Below, one piece after another: positions 25,920-34,100 of a DNA stretch of 64,000 nucleotides. Positions within the stretch are counted from its first letter, which is position 1; every line of letters starts with the position of its first letter. Origin of the DNA: Candidatus Zixiibacteriota bacterium (lineage in GTDB: Bacteria; Zixibacteria; MSB-5A5; GN15; JACZUZ01); assembly GCA_024280835.1 (NCBI GenBank), contig JAJRPJ010000012.1, positions 248,001 through 312,000 on the forward strand, in the 5' to 3' direction. Position numbers and translations under genes: made by a program. Below the pieces are notes generated by a model, which saw only the letters and a list, made by a program, of their open reading frames with translations, had not been told where the DNA came from and did no database searches.

Positions 25920-27791
25920 ATGAACGACAGTAAGCCAAAAGAAAATAGAAATCGCCCATCTGGAAGCGAAGGCCGCCCACCCAGACGCAGGAGACGTTCC
26001 TCTGGGAATTCTGGCTCCTCTGGAGCTTCAAACAACTCTGGAACCCCGAAAAAAAACACTGGTGGCAGAGGTAATAGGCAGTCTCAAAGCTCCAAACGCA
26101 ACTCAGACACCAGAAATGACGCCAATCGCCGCAATCGCCCCCGCAAGAGACAGCCGAGAAAAAAGCAGCAAAACATCTCGAAGAACGGAAAACTTCACGT
26201 TCTGATACTCGGAGCTGGTGGCCGAGAGCATACTTTGGCTTGGAAATTAGCCCAAAGTCCCAAAGTTGGTAAAATCTTCGCCTTCCCTGGCAGCGCAGCT
26301 ATCTCCGAACTCGGACAGTCCATCACAATCAAACCCGAGAGTTTCAAACAAAACGTCAAACAAATCGCCCAGTTCGCTTCCCGAAATAGCATTGACCTAA
26401 CTGTTGTCGGACCAGAAGTACCATTGGCCTCAGGTATTGTCGACGAATTCAAACGTCGCAATCTGAGAATCTTCGGCCCCACCAAAGCCGCCTCCGAACT
26501 CGAATGGTCAAAAGTCTTTGCCAAACAATTCATGCGCCGTCACAGCATCCCCACCTCCAGTTTCAAGGCCTTCGAATCCACAGACGCAGCGATAACATTT
26601 TGCCGCACTACCGAATATCCGTTAGTAATCAAAGCTGACGGACTAGCTGCTGGCAAAGGTGTTTTGATAATCGATAGTTTTGAAGAAGCGAAAACCGCCA
26701 TCGACGATATTATGACTCGCAAGCTCTTTGGCTCCGCTGGAAAAAGAATACTAGTCGAAGAGTTTATCACTGGCAAAGAAGTTTCCATTATGGCCTTTTC
26801 CGATGGCGAGAATTTCTGGCCGATGATTCCATCACAAGACCACAAACGTATCGGCGAAGGCGACACTGGCCCCAATACTGGCGGCATGGGCGCCTATGCC
26901 CCAGCGACATTTCTAACTCCAGAGTTGATGGAAACAATCAAAGAAAACATCCTCGCCCCCTGCATCAAAGGCATGGCCGCAGAAGGACGCCCATTCAAAG
27001 GCATCCTCTATGCTGGTGTAATGCTCACCGAGTCGGGCCCCAAAACTCTCGAGTTTAATTGTCGCTTCGGAGATCCAGAAACCCAAGTCGTCTTGCCATT
27101 GCTCGAAAGCGATCTCGCGGAAATCATGATGACAATCGCCGATCACAAACTCCCCGCCGACCCCTCAAAAAAGTCAGGCAAACGCAAATCTAGTTCTTCA
27201 TCTAAAGATAAAGACAAGGGCAAGAAAAAGGACGAAGCCTCGAAAAGCGACGACGAAGCATTTGTCAAACAAGGGCCAACCTATTTACGTGACTTGTTAA
27301 GTGACTATGAGCCAATAGAAGATGAGCTAATTGAAGATGAGCCAGACTCCGTTCAAGCCAGTAAGCCCAAGAAATTGAATATCATTTGGAGAGATGGGGC
27401 TGCAGCAAGCATAACACTTGCGGCGCGTAACTACCCTGGCAAACCAGAGTTAGGTGCAAAAATCTCAGGTCTCGAAAAAAACAAGCAAAGCAATAAACAA
27501 TCAAAGACCCAGCCACGAGCTAAATCCCAACCACAACCACAACCACAACCACAATCTTCAACTCCACAAGGCGCGTCAATTATCTTCCACGCCGGCACCA
27601 AGAGACACAATGGCGCATGGGTAACTTCTGGAGGACGAGTCTTGAATGTATCTGGTTTGGGCAAGGACGTAGCCGAAGCATTACAGAACGCCTACAAAGC
27701 AGTCGACAAAATACGCTTCGATGGAATGCAATTCCGCAGAGATATTGGCCATCAGGCGCTAGAACCTAAAACTCCCGTCAATGCCGAGTAA
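25920..27791 (+). CDS. purD: Phosphoribosylamine-glycine ligase with disordered extension and two low-complexity insertions
   Basis: The protein has 623 residues, against about 425 for PurD. The catalytic body is complete: LHVLILGAGGREHTLAWKLAQS from about residue 92, the ATP-grasp parts (VIKADGLAAGKGVLI, GEGDTGPNTGGMGAYAP, LEFNCRFGDPETQVVLPLL) and the C-terminal domain (FHAGTKRHNGAWVTSGGRVLNVSGLG, then FRRDIGHQAL). The enzyme joins glycine to phosphoribosylamine in purine synthesis. Extra material: a basic Arg/Asn/Ser/Gly-rich tail at 1-90 (PPRRRRRSSGNSGSSG); a Lys/Ser/Asp/Glu-rich block at about 412-485 that splits the loop before WRDGAAASITL; and a Gln/Pro/Lys block at about 518-550 (QPQPQPQPQ). 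There is no in-frame ATG between the tail and the catalytic body, so the tail is probably real. The insertions look like solvent-exposed, unstructured loops. Confidence 0.93.
   Translation: MNDSKPKENRNRPSGSEGRPPRRRRRSSGNSGSSGASNNSGTPKKNTGGRGNRQSQSSKRNSDTRNDANRRNRPRKRQPRKKQQNISKNGKLHVLILGAGGREHTLAWKLAQSPKVGKIFAFPGSAAISELGQSITIKPESFKQNVKQIAQFASRNSIDLTVVGPEVPLASGIVDEFKRRNLRIFGPTKAASELEWSKVFAKQFMRRHSIPTSSFKAFESTDAAITFCRTTEYPLVIKADGLAAGKGVLIIDSFEEAKTAIDDIMTRKLFGSAGKRILVEEFITGKEVSIMAFSDGENFWPMIPSQDHKRIGEGDTGPNTGGMGAYAPATFLTPELMETIKENILAPCIKGMAAEGRPFKGILYAGVMLTESGPKTLEFNCRFGDPETQVVLPLLESDLAEIMMTIADHKLPADPSKKSGKRKSSSSSKDKDKGKKKDEASKSDDEAFVKQGPTYLRDLLSDYEPIEDELIEDEPDSVQASKPKKLNIIWRDGAAASITLAARNYPGKPELGAKISGLEKNKQSNKQSKTQPRAKSQPQPQPQPQSSTPQGASIIFHAGTKRHNGAWVTSGGRVLNVSGLGKDVAEALQNAYKAVDKIRFDGMQFRRDIGHQALEPKTPVNAE
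27527..27553 (+). repeat. Hexanucleotide repeat (CAACCA)n encoding a Gln-Pro run
   Basis: About four and a half copies of CAACCA lie within the second insertion of purD and encode QPQPQPQPQ. Such runs often change length by slippage. Confidence 0.85.
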
Positions 27792-27829
27792 GCGCTTATC
27801 GCAATTCTTATTCAGATATTATTGGGATC

Positions 27830-29200
27830 ATGAAAACAATACTAAAACAAGCCACTGGCCTCTTTCTAGTTTTCTTTTTTCTGACCGCAGCTAATGACGA
27901 CTCCACAAAAGTCGCCACAGACACAACTAAATCTCCTAAATCACCAATCGACACTATCGCAGACACCGCTTCAAATCCAACCCTTGACACTATTGTTGAC
28001 ACCCTCACAGATACAATTTCAGACACAACCCAACTAGATACAACTTTATTGGATACGACATTGTTGGATTCGACGCTGTCGGATACGTCCTTGCTTGATA
28101 CAACACCAGCAGACACTTCAACAACAGACTCTACGACTTCAGACTCAACAGCCTCAGACTCAACTCTTGTAGATTCAACAGCCTCAGACTCAACACATGC
28201 AGACTCAACTCTTGTAGATTCAACGGCTTCCACCGCGACCGCCCATCACACAGATTCACTGAGTGACACAGGCAGTGACACAAGCTCCGCTCTTGCAGAT
28301 GATTCTGGCGCAACAGACGTTAACACCCAAGTCAAACTTCCTCCGCCAATTGAGTTATCACCGCGCGAACAAGCCGAAGAGCATTATCAAGCGGCCGTGA
28401 CATACTCGCAAGACACCAAGAAAGTCGTTGAGATGGTCGGAGAGCTTACACTCGCTATTAAGGCCGACCCTGACTATCCACCACCTTATCTCAAATTAGG
28501 CGTCCACCAATATCGTACGAAAAACTACAAATCCGCCGAGGACAATCTCAAGAAAGCAGCTAAACTATCTCCAGATGACACAGTCGTCCTTGGAAATCTT
28601 GGCAAGTTGTACATAGCTCTACGAAAGCGTGATGACGCCGAAAAACTATTTGTCGCCGCCGTAGAGGCCAACAAAGATTTTGTAGGCGCCTACCGCGAAT
28701 TAGGTGATTTGTACTACCGTCAAAAGCGCTACAAAGAATCCATCGACGCCCTCGAAAAGTACAACAATAAAGTAACCGATGATCACCTCTCACATTTCCG
28801 CGCAGGTAAAGTCTACCGCAAGCTCAAGAGACTTGACAAGGCTGTCGGAGAATACAGGAAAGCTCTTTCTATCAAATCAGACTTCGCGCAGGCCTACAGC
28901 GCTCTTGGACAGATTTACCTTGCCGATGAAAACTTTGAGGAAGCGATTGAAGCTTACAGTAGTAGCGTACAATACAACCCCAAAGGCTACCGTTCATTTT
29001 TCAATTTGGCGATTGCGATTCAATCTGCTCATCCCGATAGCCTAGATCGTAGCTTGGCAGCTTGGCGGCAAGCCTTGCGTATCGCAAGAAATAACCCACG
29101 AGTTACAGACATCGTTCCGATTGCCGAGATTCAAATAACTGAACTGGAAAAACAGATTAAGCTAAAAGCCAACCCTAGCTCTTCTGTTGGTAAGAAGTAA
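27830..29200 (+). CDS. Exported TPR protein with a long Asp/Ser/Thr-rich region
   Basis: The protein has 456 residues. Signal peptide: about 1-22 (ILKQATGLFLVFFFLTAAND). A region of very low complexity (about 30-160) consists almost only of D, S, T, A and L, with repeated DTTLLDT and DSTASDST units. From about 175 to 440 there are TPR-like helical pairs (PPYLKLGVHQYRTKNYKSAEDNLKKA, AYSALGQIYLADENFEEAIEAYSS). TPR proteins act as scaffolds for protein complexes; partners here are unknown. The repetitive segment may be a surface or periplasmic linker. It ends 13 bases before the stop of the converging 973-residue gene, with no terminator between. It starts 38 bases after purD, so it may be co-transcribed. 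Confidence 0.85.
   Translation: MKTILKQATGLFLVFFFLTAANDDSTKVATDTTKSPKSPIDTIADTASNPTLDTIVDTLTDTISDTTQLDTTLLDTTLLDSTLSDTSLLDTTPADTSTTDSTTSDSTASDSTLVDSTASDSTHADSTLVDSTASTATAHHTDSLSDTGSDTSSALADDSGATDVNTQVKLPPPIELSPREQAEEHYQAAVTYSQDTKKVVEMVGELTLAIKADPDYPPPYLKLGVHQYRTKNYKSAEDNLKKAAKLSPDDTVVLGNLGKLYIALRKRDDAEKLFVAAVEANKDFVGAYRELGDLYYRQKRYKESIDALEKYNNKVTDDHLSHFRAGKVYRKLKRLDKAVGEYRKALSIKSDFAQAYSALGQIYLADENFEEAIEAYSSSVQYNPKGYRSFFNLAIAIQSAHPDSLDRSLAAWRQALRIARNNPRVTDIVPIAEIQITELEKQIKLKANPSSSVGKK
28082..28231 (+). repeat. Short direct repeats in the Asp/Ser/Thr-rich coding region
   Basis: The segment GACTCAACTCTTGTAGATTCAAC occurs at 28157 and again at 28202, with related copies around both (CAGCCTCAGACTCAAC). 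The repeats encode DSTLVDSTAS units. This suggests expansion by recombination within the gene. Confidence 0.8.
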
Positions 29201-29213
29201 TTGACTCAAGCGA

Positions 29214-32135
29214 CTACTTAAGCAAGAGAGCCTTGCGCACAATACGTGAGTAGGCAGTCTTAACCTCGTAAAAGTAGACTCCACTGGGCGCTATCCTTCC
29301 AGAACTAGTCTGACCATCCCACCGCAGCGTGTACCCACCTGAACTAGTGGGCGCCGAATATAGCGTCCGCACCGTTTGCCCTAACACATTGTAAATCCTG
29401 ACCCGCAAATCACTACTTCGTGGCAAAACAATGTCGAACTGCATTTCAGGATTGAATGGATTCGGGTAGTTTTGTGAAACAGTCATAGCTTGTGGCAAAA
29501 CAACACTCTCATCATCACCAACCCCAGTCACCACCCCAACTGTTATTTGTCCATGGCTCAAATACGGACCTGAATTACGGCCATTTGAGTACAATAGAGC
29601 CAAGTCGTCATCGCCACGAAGAAACTGCGTTGTCGGAATGGTGAAATCATGATTTGCTCCCCGCAGAAGTAGACGCGCCAGAGGAACACTACCCTCAGGC
29701 AGCGTAACTACCGAATCTCCAATAGGAGCATAGTCAATTGTCAGAAATCCTGAGAGAGAGTCATAAGACCAGCTGGATGAATATTCCAAAACCGTGTCTG
29801 TCAGTAACAAATACAATGTATCAAATGTAAATAGAGACGTATCGATTACCAGTGGTATATGAATACTTCTAGCTGAATCGTGCAAAGCCAAAGAAAGTTC
29901 TAGCTCCACCTGTCCACCGACTGCCGCAGTGTAGCTGGAGAAATAGACAGTATCTGCATGAGCAACATTCAATTCAAGAGCTAACCCACGCGGACTATTA
30001 AGAGCCGCAGTATCAGCCACTGTCAGCGTACCCGAATAAGATCCAGGCGCCAAAGTATTCCCTGGTAGAGAAAACAATAACGAATCACCGCCAACACCTG
30101 TATCTAACTGCAAATCTACCCAACCCAAACTAGTTGAGGCATTCCAGCGCAAAGTGTCGCCACCAGCATTGAATACCTGAACACCAGTCTCAAAAGACTC
30201 ATTCGATAAAATACTAACCCGCACAGTGTCCTCTGAGAAAGTTATATATGGCACATCACTAGCAAACTTCAACGTCACACGCACCGTATCAGGAGAGTTC
30301 ACAGCCAAAGCATCAGTAAAGACAATATACCCATCATAGTATCCCAAATTCAAACCAGTAGGATCTGCGATTACAATCACGGTGTCATTATTCCCACCAC
30401 TACTGGCGCTTAAACTAAGCCAAGGCGTTGGCCCAACCACTGCCTGCCAATTCAAATCCCCTGAACCCGAGTTACCTATTACTAACTGCGCGCTAGCAGG
30501 CGTTCCCAATTGAGCCAGCGCAACCAGTGTATCCGCAGAAAGCGCAAGATCAAACTCCGATGTCGTCACAGTCAATCCAACATTTATCGCAATTGAACTA
30601 TCAGCATTGGTCACATCTATGACTTGCAAACTAGCAAAGTAAGAACCTGGCGCTAGCGCCGGACTAGGCGCACTGATTGTAATAGTCACCATTGCTGGTG
30701 TCACCCCAGACGTAGTCGAGACTGTCAACCATGAAACCGTATCGACAATTTCAAACCCCAATTCACCAATCCCAGCATTCAACAGAGACACCGAGTCACT
30801 AGCAGGAGCTGGTCCAGCTGTGTGCATACTAAACTCAAGAGCGTTTGGCAAAACAATCAGCGCTGGCTGATTGTAATTCATGATCCGTCCATAAATATCA
30901 AAATTCCCATTGCGATAATCCGCCCAAGCCACTCGAATATCAAACCCATCCATCGCCACCACTGGTTGCGCCTGACGGCCAATCGTGGTATCAGTGTTTA
31001 TCTGAAAAGTCGAATCAACAAATTCTCCCAATTGATCAATTACCCGCCCACGAATATTCCAATCACTGGAGCTTGAATCAGCCCAAACGATTATGACATT
31101 CCCCAAACGATCTGTGGCAATCGACGGCTCCCGCTGTGGTGTAGCGCTGGAGTCACTATGAACACTGCGAGCAGTATCGAGCGCGACTCCATCTGAGCCA
31201 AAACGCCGCATGTAAATATCAGGGTTCTGCGGATATGTCCCATTGCGCCAATCAACCCAACACAATGTAAATCTTCCTGAACCATCACAAGCCACATCCG
31301 GAAAATCCTGCCTTGAATTGTTTTTTTTATGCGCACGAACATTCGCGCCAACTGGATTCCCACTAGCATCATAGACCTGAAAATAAATATCATCATTGCC
31401 GTCGCGATTATCATACCAACTAACCACAAACCATCCTAGAGTCGAAATACTCACACTCGGAGAATGTTGCTGCCCAGCAACACCTGTATCATTGACCACA
31501 AACTTAGAGCCAATTCTCACACCATCAGCGTCAAAACGCTCAGCGACAATCTCCCAATCGCGATTGCTATGCTCGGCCCAAACAACAACTCCCGAACCAT
31601 CGCTACCAAGCGCTACATCAGGATCTTCAAAAATCGAATCTACTGATTGCTCTGTCCAATTGAACTCAGTTCCCGAAGGCTGACCAGTCGAATCGAAAAA
31701 TGTATGGTATATATCAGGATTAAACGGAAATGAACCGTTACGGAAATCTTTCCAAACCGCCGTATACGAACCTGTCACGCTAGCGGCAATAGAAACCTGA
31801 AATCGCTCAGAGCTAGTGGAGTCAGTTGTAGTCAGCAGAGAGTTCCGCTCCAAAGAATTGCCTTCAGCGTCAAAACGCTGGTAATACAAATCATTCAATC
31901 CAGATCGCCTGTCCACCCAAACAACAAAAAATTCCCCATTGGCCTGAACAGCAATCTGCGGCGTACTTTGTGGAGCTGTCCCAAAGTCATCATTAATACG
32001 AAAATCTGACTTATCAATAGCCAAAACACTACCGCTGAGTGCGAAAATAGCAGTGCAGGCAAAATAAGCCATTCTCGTTAGCTTTACACCTAGGCTCAAG
32101 AGAGCCCGTCCGAGTCTTGTTCTAGAGTTTTTCAC
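29214..32135 (-). CDS. Large secreted repeat protein with beta-sandwich, cohesin-like and FlgD-like sorting domains
   Basis: The protein has 973 residues and starts with GTG. Signal segment: about 10-39. From about 50 to 415 it has at least seven repeats built around WVDRRSGLNDLYYQRFDAEG, WKDFRNG and WYDNRDGNDDIYFQVYDASG, the pattern of a blade-type propeller or similar fold. BACON-like beta-sandwich segments follow at about 425-700 (LVALAQLGTPASAQLVIGNSGSGDLNW, WLTVSTTSGVTPAMVTI). A cohesin-like region lies at about 715-870 (AAVGGQVELELSLALHDSARSIHIPLVIDTSLFTF). A FlgD-like sorting tail at about 885-973 (NYPNPFNPEMQFDIVLPRSSDLRVRIYNVLGQTVRTL...RKALLLK) completes it. Probably a cell-surface protein exported by a type IX-type route. 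Partner or ligand is unknown. Confidence 0.85.
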   Translation of the reverse strand: MKNSRTRLGRALLSLGVKLTRMAYFACTAIFALSGSVLAIDKSDFRINDDFGTAPQSTPQIAVQANGEFFVVWVDRRSGLNDLYYQRFDAEGNSLERNSLLTTTDSTSSERFQVSIAASVTGSYTAVWKDFRNGSFPFNPDIYHTFFDSTGQPSGTEFNWTEQSVDSIFEDPDVALGSDGSGVVVWAEHSNRDWEIVAERFDADGVRIGSKFVVNDTGVAGQQHSPSVSISTLGWFVVSWYDNRDGNDDIYFQVYDASGNPVGANVRAHKKNNSRQDFPDVACDGSGRFTLCWVDWRNGTYPQNPDIYMRRFGSDGVALDTARSVHSDSSATPQREPSIATDRLGNVIIVWADSSSSDWNIRGRVIDQLGEFVDSTFQINTDTTIGRQAQPVVAMDGFDIRVAWADYRNGNFDIYGRIMNYNQPALIVLPNALEFSMHTAGPAPASDSVSLLNAGIGELGFEIVDTVSWLTVSTTSGVTPAMVTITISAPSPALAPGSYFASLQVIDVTNADSSIAINVGLTVTTSEFDLALSADTLVALAQLGTPASAQLVIGNSGSGDLNWQAVVGPTPWLSLSASSGGNNDTVIVIADPTGLNLGYYDGYIVFTDALAVNSPDTVRVTLKFASDVPYITFSEDTVRVSILSNESFETGVQVFNAGGDTLRWNASTSLGWVDLQLDTGVGGDSLLFSLPGNTLAPGSYSGTLTVADTAALNSPRGLALELNVAHADTVYFSSYTAAVGGQVELELSLALHDSARSIHIPLVIDTSLFTFDTLYLLLTDTVLEYSSSWSYDSLSGFLTIDYAPIGDSVVTLPEGSVPLARLLLRGANHDFTIPTTQFLRGDDDLALLYSNGRNSGPYLSHGQITVGVVTGVGDDESVVLPQAMTVSQNYPNPFNPEMQFDIVLPRSSDLRVRIYNVLGQTVRTLYSAPTSSGGYTLRWDGQTSSGRIAPSGVYFYEVKTAYSRIVRKALLLK

Positions 32136-32414
32136 AACTCTGAGGAACGCAAATTCTCAGCCGCGCTCGCAATTTCGACAACTATTTATCAGGCAGCTAA
32201 ACCGCTAACTCAGAGAGAGTTACAGGTAGGCCATAAAGCAAAGACTAGGGTTGTCCCAGACCGCATTCAAATTCACGCCGAAGTTTCCACAAAGGCGGAA
32301 AATACTTCCCTATTCTAAAAAAGATTGCCTCAGTTTGGAGCAAAAAAAAATTGCCGCCCAGAAAACATCTGGGCGGCAATAGCATGACTTCAATTCTATC
32401 AACAGCAGAAGAGC
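32136..32414. other. Intergenic region upstream of the 973-residue gene
   Basis: Within this stretch lies the terminator hairpin of the COX24-type gene (32351-32379), and the promoter of the 973-residue gene must be to its left. No coding frame or other site was identified. Confidence 0.5.
32342..32379 (-). terminator. Intrinsic terminator for the COX24-type gene
   Basis: A 12-base-pair perfect stem, TTGCCGCCCAGA (32351-32362) with TCTGGGCGGCAA (32368-32379), is followed on the minus strand by a 9-base T-run (the complement of 32342-32350). Confidence 0.93.
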
Positions 32415-32510
32415 TTACTTATTCTTCTTCTTATGACGATCGCGTCTTCTGCGTTTTTTACGCTTATGCGTCTTAATTTTCTGACGCTTCCGCTTTTTTC
32501 CGCTTGGCAT
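32415..32510 (-). CDS. AURKAIP1/COX24-type small basic ribosome-associated protein
   Basis: This 31-residue protein is almost entirely Lys and Arg, beginning MPSGKKRKRQKIKTHKRKKR and ending RRRDRHKKKNK. The pattern is that of the AURKAIP1/COX24 domain proteins of FCB bacteria and of mitochondria, which are small basic proteins associated with the ribosome. The ribosome site is excellent (GGAGG, 4 bases before ATG). A strong terminator follows. It lies directly downstream of the HU/IHF gene on the same strand, with 77 bases between, and is too short for usual gene callers. Confidence 0.9.
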   Translation of the reverse strand: MPSGKKRKRQKIKTHKRKKRRRRDRHKKKNK

Positions 32511-32587
32511 TAAACCTCCAAAAAAACCTAATAAGGCGCTACAGTAATATCACCAAAACCAGAGATAGCGAAATCATCAAGCTCTAA

Positions 32588-32893
32588 TTACTCAGAGACC
32601 TGAACGTCATCAATTGGCAACTTAGTGATCATATTCTTAAATTCATTCGACGGCTTGAAAACAGGAACTTTCCTATCTGGAACTGGAACAACTTCACCGG
32701 TGCGTGGATTACGCGCCTTACGTGACTTACGGAGCTTAATCTTAAAAGTCCCGAAACCACGGATTTCGATGTTCTTCCCGCCCTCAAGCGTCTTTTTCAC
32801 AGTATCCAGGAAAGAATCAACCACCACAGAGACGTCTGTACGTGTTAGTCCGGTTCTTTCTGCGACCTTTTCTACGAGATCAGCCTTAGTCAT
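32588..32893 (-). CDS. HU/IHF family DNA-binding protein
   Basis: The protein has 101 residues. The typical N-terminal helices (MTKADLVEKVAERTGLTRTD) are followed by the beta arm with the core GFGTFKIKLRKSRKARNPRTGE and a proline (VPVP) at the DNA-intercalating turn. The C-terminal extension (NMITKLPIDDVQVSE) is a little longer than in HU. It binds and bends DNA as a homodimer or heterodimer; whether it is HU- or IHF-like cannot be decided here. AGGGAGGA before the ATG gives a strong start. The COX24-type gene follows on the same strand and may share its transcript. Confidence 0.95.
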   Translation of the reverse strand: MTKADLVEKVAERTGLTRTDVSVVVDSFLDTVKKTLEGGKNIEIRGFGTFKIKLRKSRKARNPRTGEVVPVPDRKVPVFKPSNEFKNMITKLPIDDVQVSE

Positions 32894-33196
32894 GTATCCT
32901 CCCTAAAAGGGTTCTTCCTTACTGTGAAAGCAGCCACGGGTTAATCACTGAACTTCAAGACACAACTCCCCGACTGCGAATCAGTTACACGAAGATATGC
33001 GATTTCAAATAGCAATCAATCATAATACTAGGATTTATTTCAAGTTTTTTGAAAGAATTGCGATTTCTTCTAAGATAAACGGCGACAACGATATCCATAT
33101 CAACCTCGCCAATAGTCTCCAAACACGCCCAAGAAGGGCCAGAAACCAGCTTTTGAGGCCCAATATCCCAAATCAGACTATACCTATCGGTGTCTC
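32894..33196. other. Intergenic region upstream of the HU/IHF gene and left of the palindrome
   Basis: No supported gene. AT-rich around 32995-33070. A minus-strand frame (32985-33254) reads into the palindrome at 33197 and is not accepted as a gene. The HU/IHF promoter should lie at about 32910-32990. Confidence 0.5.
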
Positions 33197-33271
33197 GTAG
33201 GTCGAAATCCCTTGTGGTTTCGACATTTCTCTGTAGCAAAAGAGTCGAAACCACAAGGGATTTCGACCTAC
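33197..33271. repeat. Large perfect inverted repeat, REPIN-like
   Basis: Two 28-base arms, 33197-33224 and 33244-33271, are perfect reverse complements around a 19-base centre. Each arm is itself a small palindrome (GTCGAAA...TTTCGAC, 33201-33207 with 33218-33224 and the mirror copy). Two mirrored small palindromes are the layout of a REPIN, a pair of REP elements in inverse orientation. This is direct sequence observation; mobilisation by a RAYT-type transposase is inference. Confidence 0.9.
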
Positions 33272-33292
33272 AAAACTGTGTTGGAATATTTC

Positions 33293-33320
33293 TTCACAAT
33301 TCCAAATTATTTACTATATT
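33293..33320 (+). promoter_or_regulatory. Candidate sigma-70-type promoter of the small-gene island
   Basis: TTCACA (33293-33298) and TATATT (33315-33320) are spaced by 16 bases. Each box differs from the sigma-70 consensus by one base. It lies about 100 bases upstream of the first small ORF, right after the palindrome. Confidence 0.45.
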
Positions 33321-33327
33321 AAATACG

Positions 33328-33347
33328 GTAGAGCGTTATCGCTCTAC
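33328..33347 (+). other. Perfect hairpin in the leader of the small-gene island
   Basis: GTAGAGCG (33328-33335) pairs with CGCTCTAC (33340-33347) around a 4-base loop, just downstream of the candidate promoter. It could be a leader structure or the stub of another small repeat. Confidence 0.6.
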
Positions 33348-33419
33348 AATTAAAAGTAACCGCGCCAACGCAGTTTCTATGCGTCCTAATCGCCAAGAAC
33401 TACAGAAATAGGTGGCGAA

Positions 33420-33662
33420 ATGGGTTATCGCTTTTTGTTAATTCCAGAATGCGATTGGCTTGGAGAAATAAGAAAAAGCGAGGCTGTTGATCTTGGGATT
33501 ATATCCTTCATAAAACGCTCTTGTGTGATGCAGCTAAGGCGGCATGTCACAAAAGTTACCACCCCGATATTGGGTCAGGGTGTGTTGAATGAAGGAGGTG
33601 CATTATGCATGCTTGACATTTATTATGAAGAGACAACTTTAATAAAGGTACTTCCAAGATGA
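33420..33662 (+). CDS. Orphan small protein (80 residues), unrecognised
   Basis: Starts MGYRFLLIPECDWLGEIRKSE and ends LDIYYEETTLIKVLPR. An AGGTGG stretch lies 4 bases before the ATG. The protein has one hydrophobic entry and a mixed hydrophobic pattern and no cysteine-type motif. No family is recognised. The next small ORF starts 11 bases after its stop, as in an operon. This stretch has more G than C on the + strand, opposite to the rest of the window. Confidence 0.5.
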   Translation: MGYRFLLIPECDWLGEIRKSEAVDLGIISFIKRSCVMQLRRHVTKVTTPILGQGVLNEGGALCMLDIYYEETTLIKVLPR

Positions 33663-33672
33663 AGGATGAAAA

Positions 33673-33909
33673 ATGGAAACACTAATAGTGGTTGCTGTAG
33701 TAGTCATCGTCGGAATCATCATTAAATGGAAATGGGACCATTCAGTCCAATGGACATATTGTGATTGGTGTAGTCAACCCACATGGGGGTATAGAAAGGA
33801 CAGTAAAAATCACCATGGCACTTTTTACTGCTCAGGAAGATGTGCAAGGGCCGATGAAGCATCTAGAGGCGTTAAGGAAAAAAGATATCGTATAATAGAC
33901 GGTGAGTAA
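33673..33909 (+). CDS. Orphan small membrane protein with zinc-ribbon-like cysteines (78 residues)
   Basis: An N-terminal membrane helix (METLIVVAVVVIVGIIIKWKW, about 2-19) is followed by a soluble domain with YCDWC and FYCSGRC: two pairs of cysteines with CxxC and CxxxC spacing separated by about 21 residues, plus a His-His pair. This pattern suggests a small metal-binding ribbon facing one side of the membrane. AAGGATG precedes the ATG. The family is unknown to me. It overlaps the next candidate ORF by 8 bases. Confidence 0.65.
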   Translation: METLIVVAVVVIVGIIIKWKWDHSVQWTYCDWCSQPTWGYRKDSKNHHGTFYCSGRCARADEASRGVKEKRYRIIDGE

Positions 33910-34051
33910 CAGCCATACTAAACTAAAGTCAATGCGCGTCAAAAGAGCGTTCACTAGGGAATGGCTCTATTGGCCAGACATAAATGATGCACCCCACTTC
34001 TATCAAATTCTTTTAGACTCTAGAACTAAGAGTGAAACTTTTCAAGTTTAA
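33902..34051 (+). CDS. Possible 49-residue small protein overlapping the preceding ORF
   Basis: A frame from GTG at 33902 (or ATG at 33932, giving 39 residues) ends at TAA 34049-34051. The product contains VKRAFTREWLYWPDINDAPHF, which is protein-like with aromatic and acidic spacing. The stop-start overlap with the preceding ORF suggests translational coupling. There is no clear ribosome site. It is too short for usual gene callers. Confidence 0.35.
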   Translation: MSNSHTKLKSMRVKRAFTREWLYWPDINDAPHFYQILLDSRTKSETFQV

Positions 34052-34100
34052 TCAGCCAATGTCGGTCGCCCGCCACTGGCTCCTACGAGCTACTAATTAT

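Noticed and set aside
25690-26031. 113-residue minus-strand frame opposite the start of purD
   Set aside because: Shadow of the purD low-complexity tail; no domain and no ribosome site.
27808-28233. 141-residue minus-strand frame (VESTRVES type)
   Set aside because: Antisense of the Asp/Ser/Thr-rich repeats in the TPR gene.
32985-33254. 89-residue minus-strand frame ending left of the palindrome
   Set aside because: Its start lies inside the palindrome (VETTRDFDLRD is a translated repeat) and there is no family or ribosome site.
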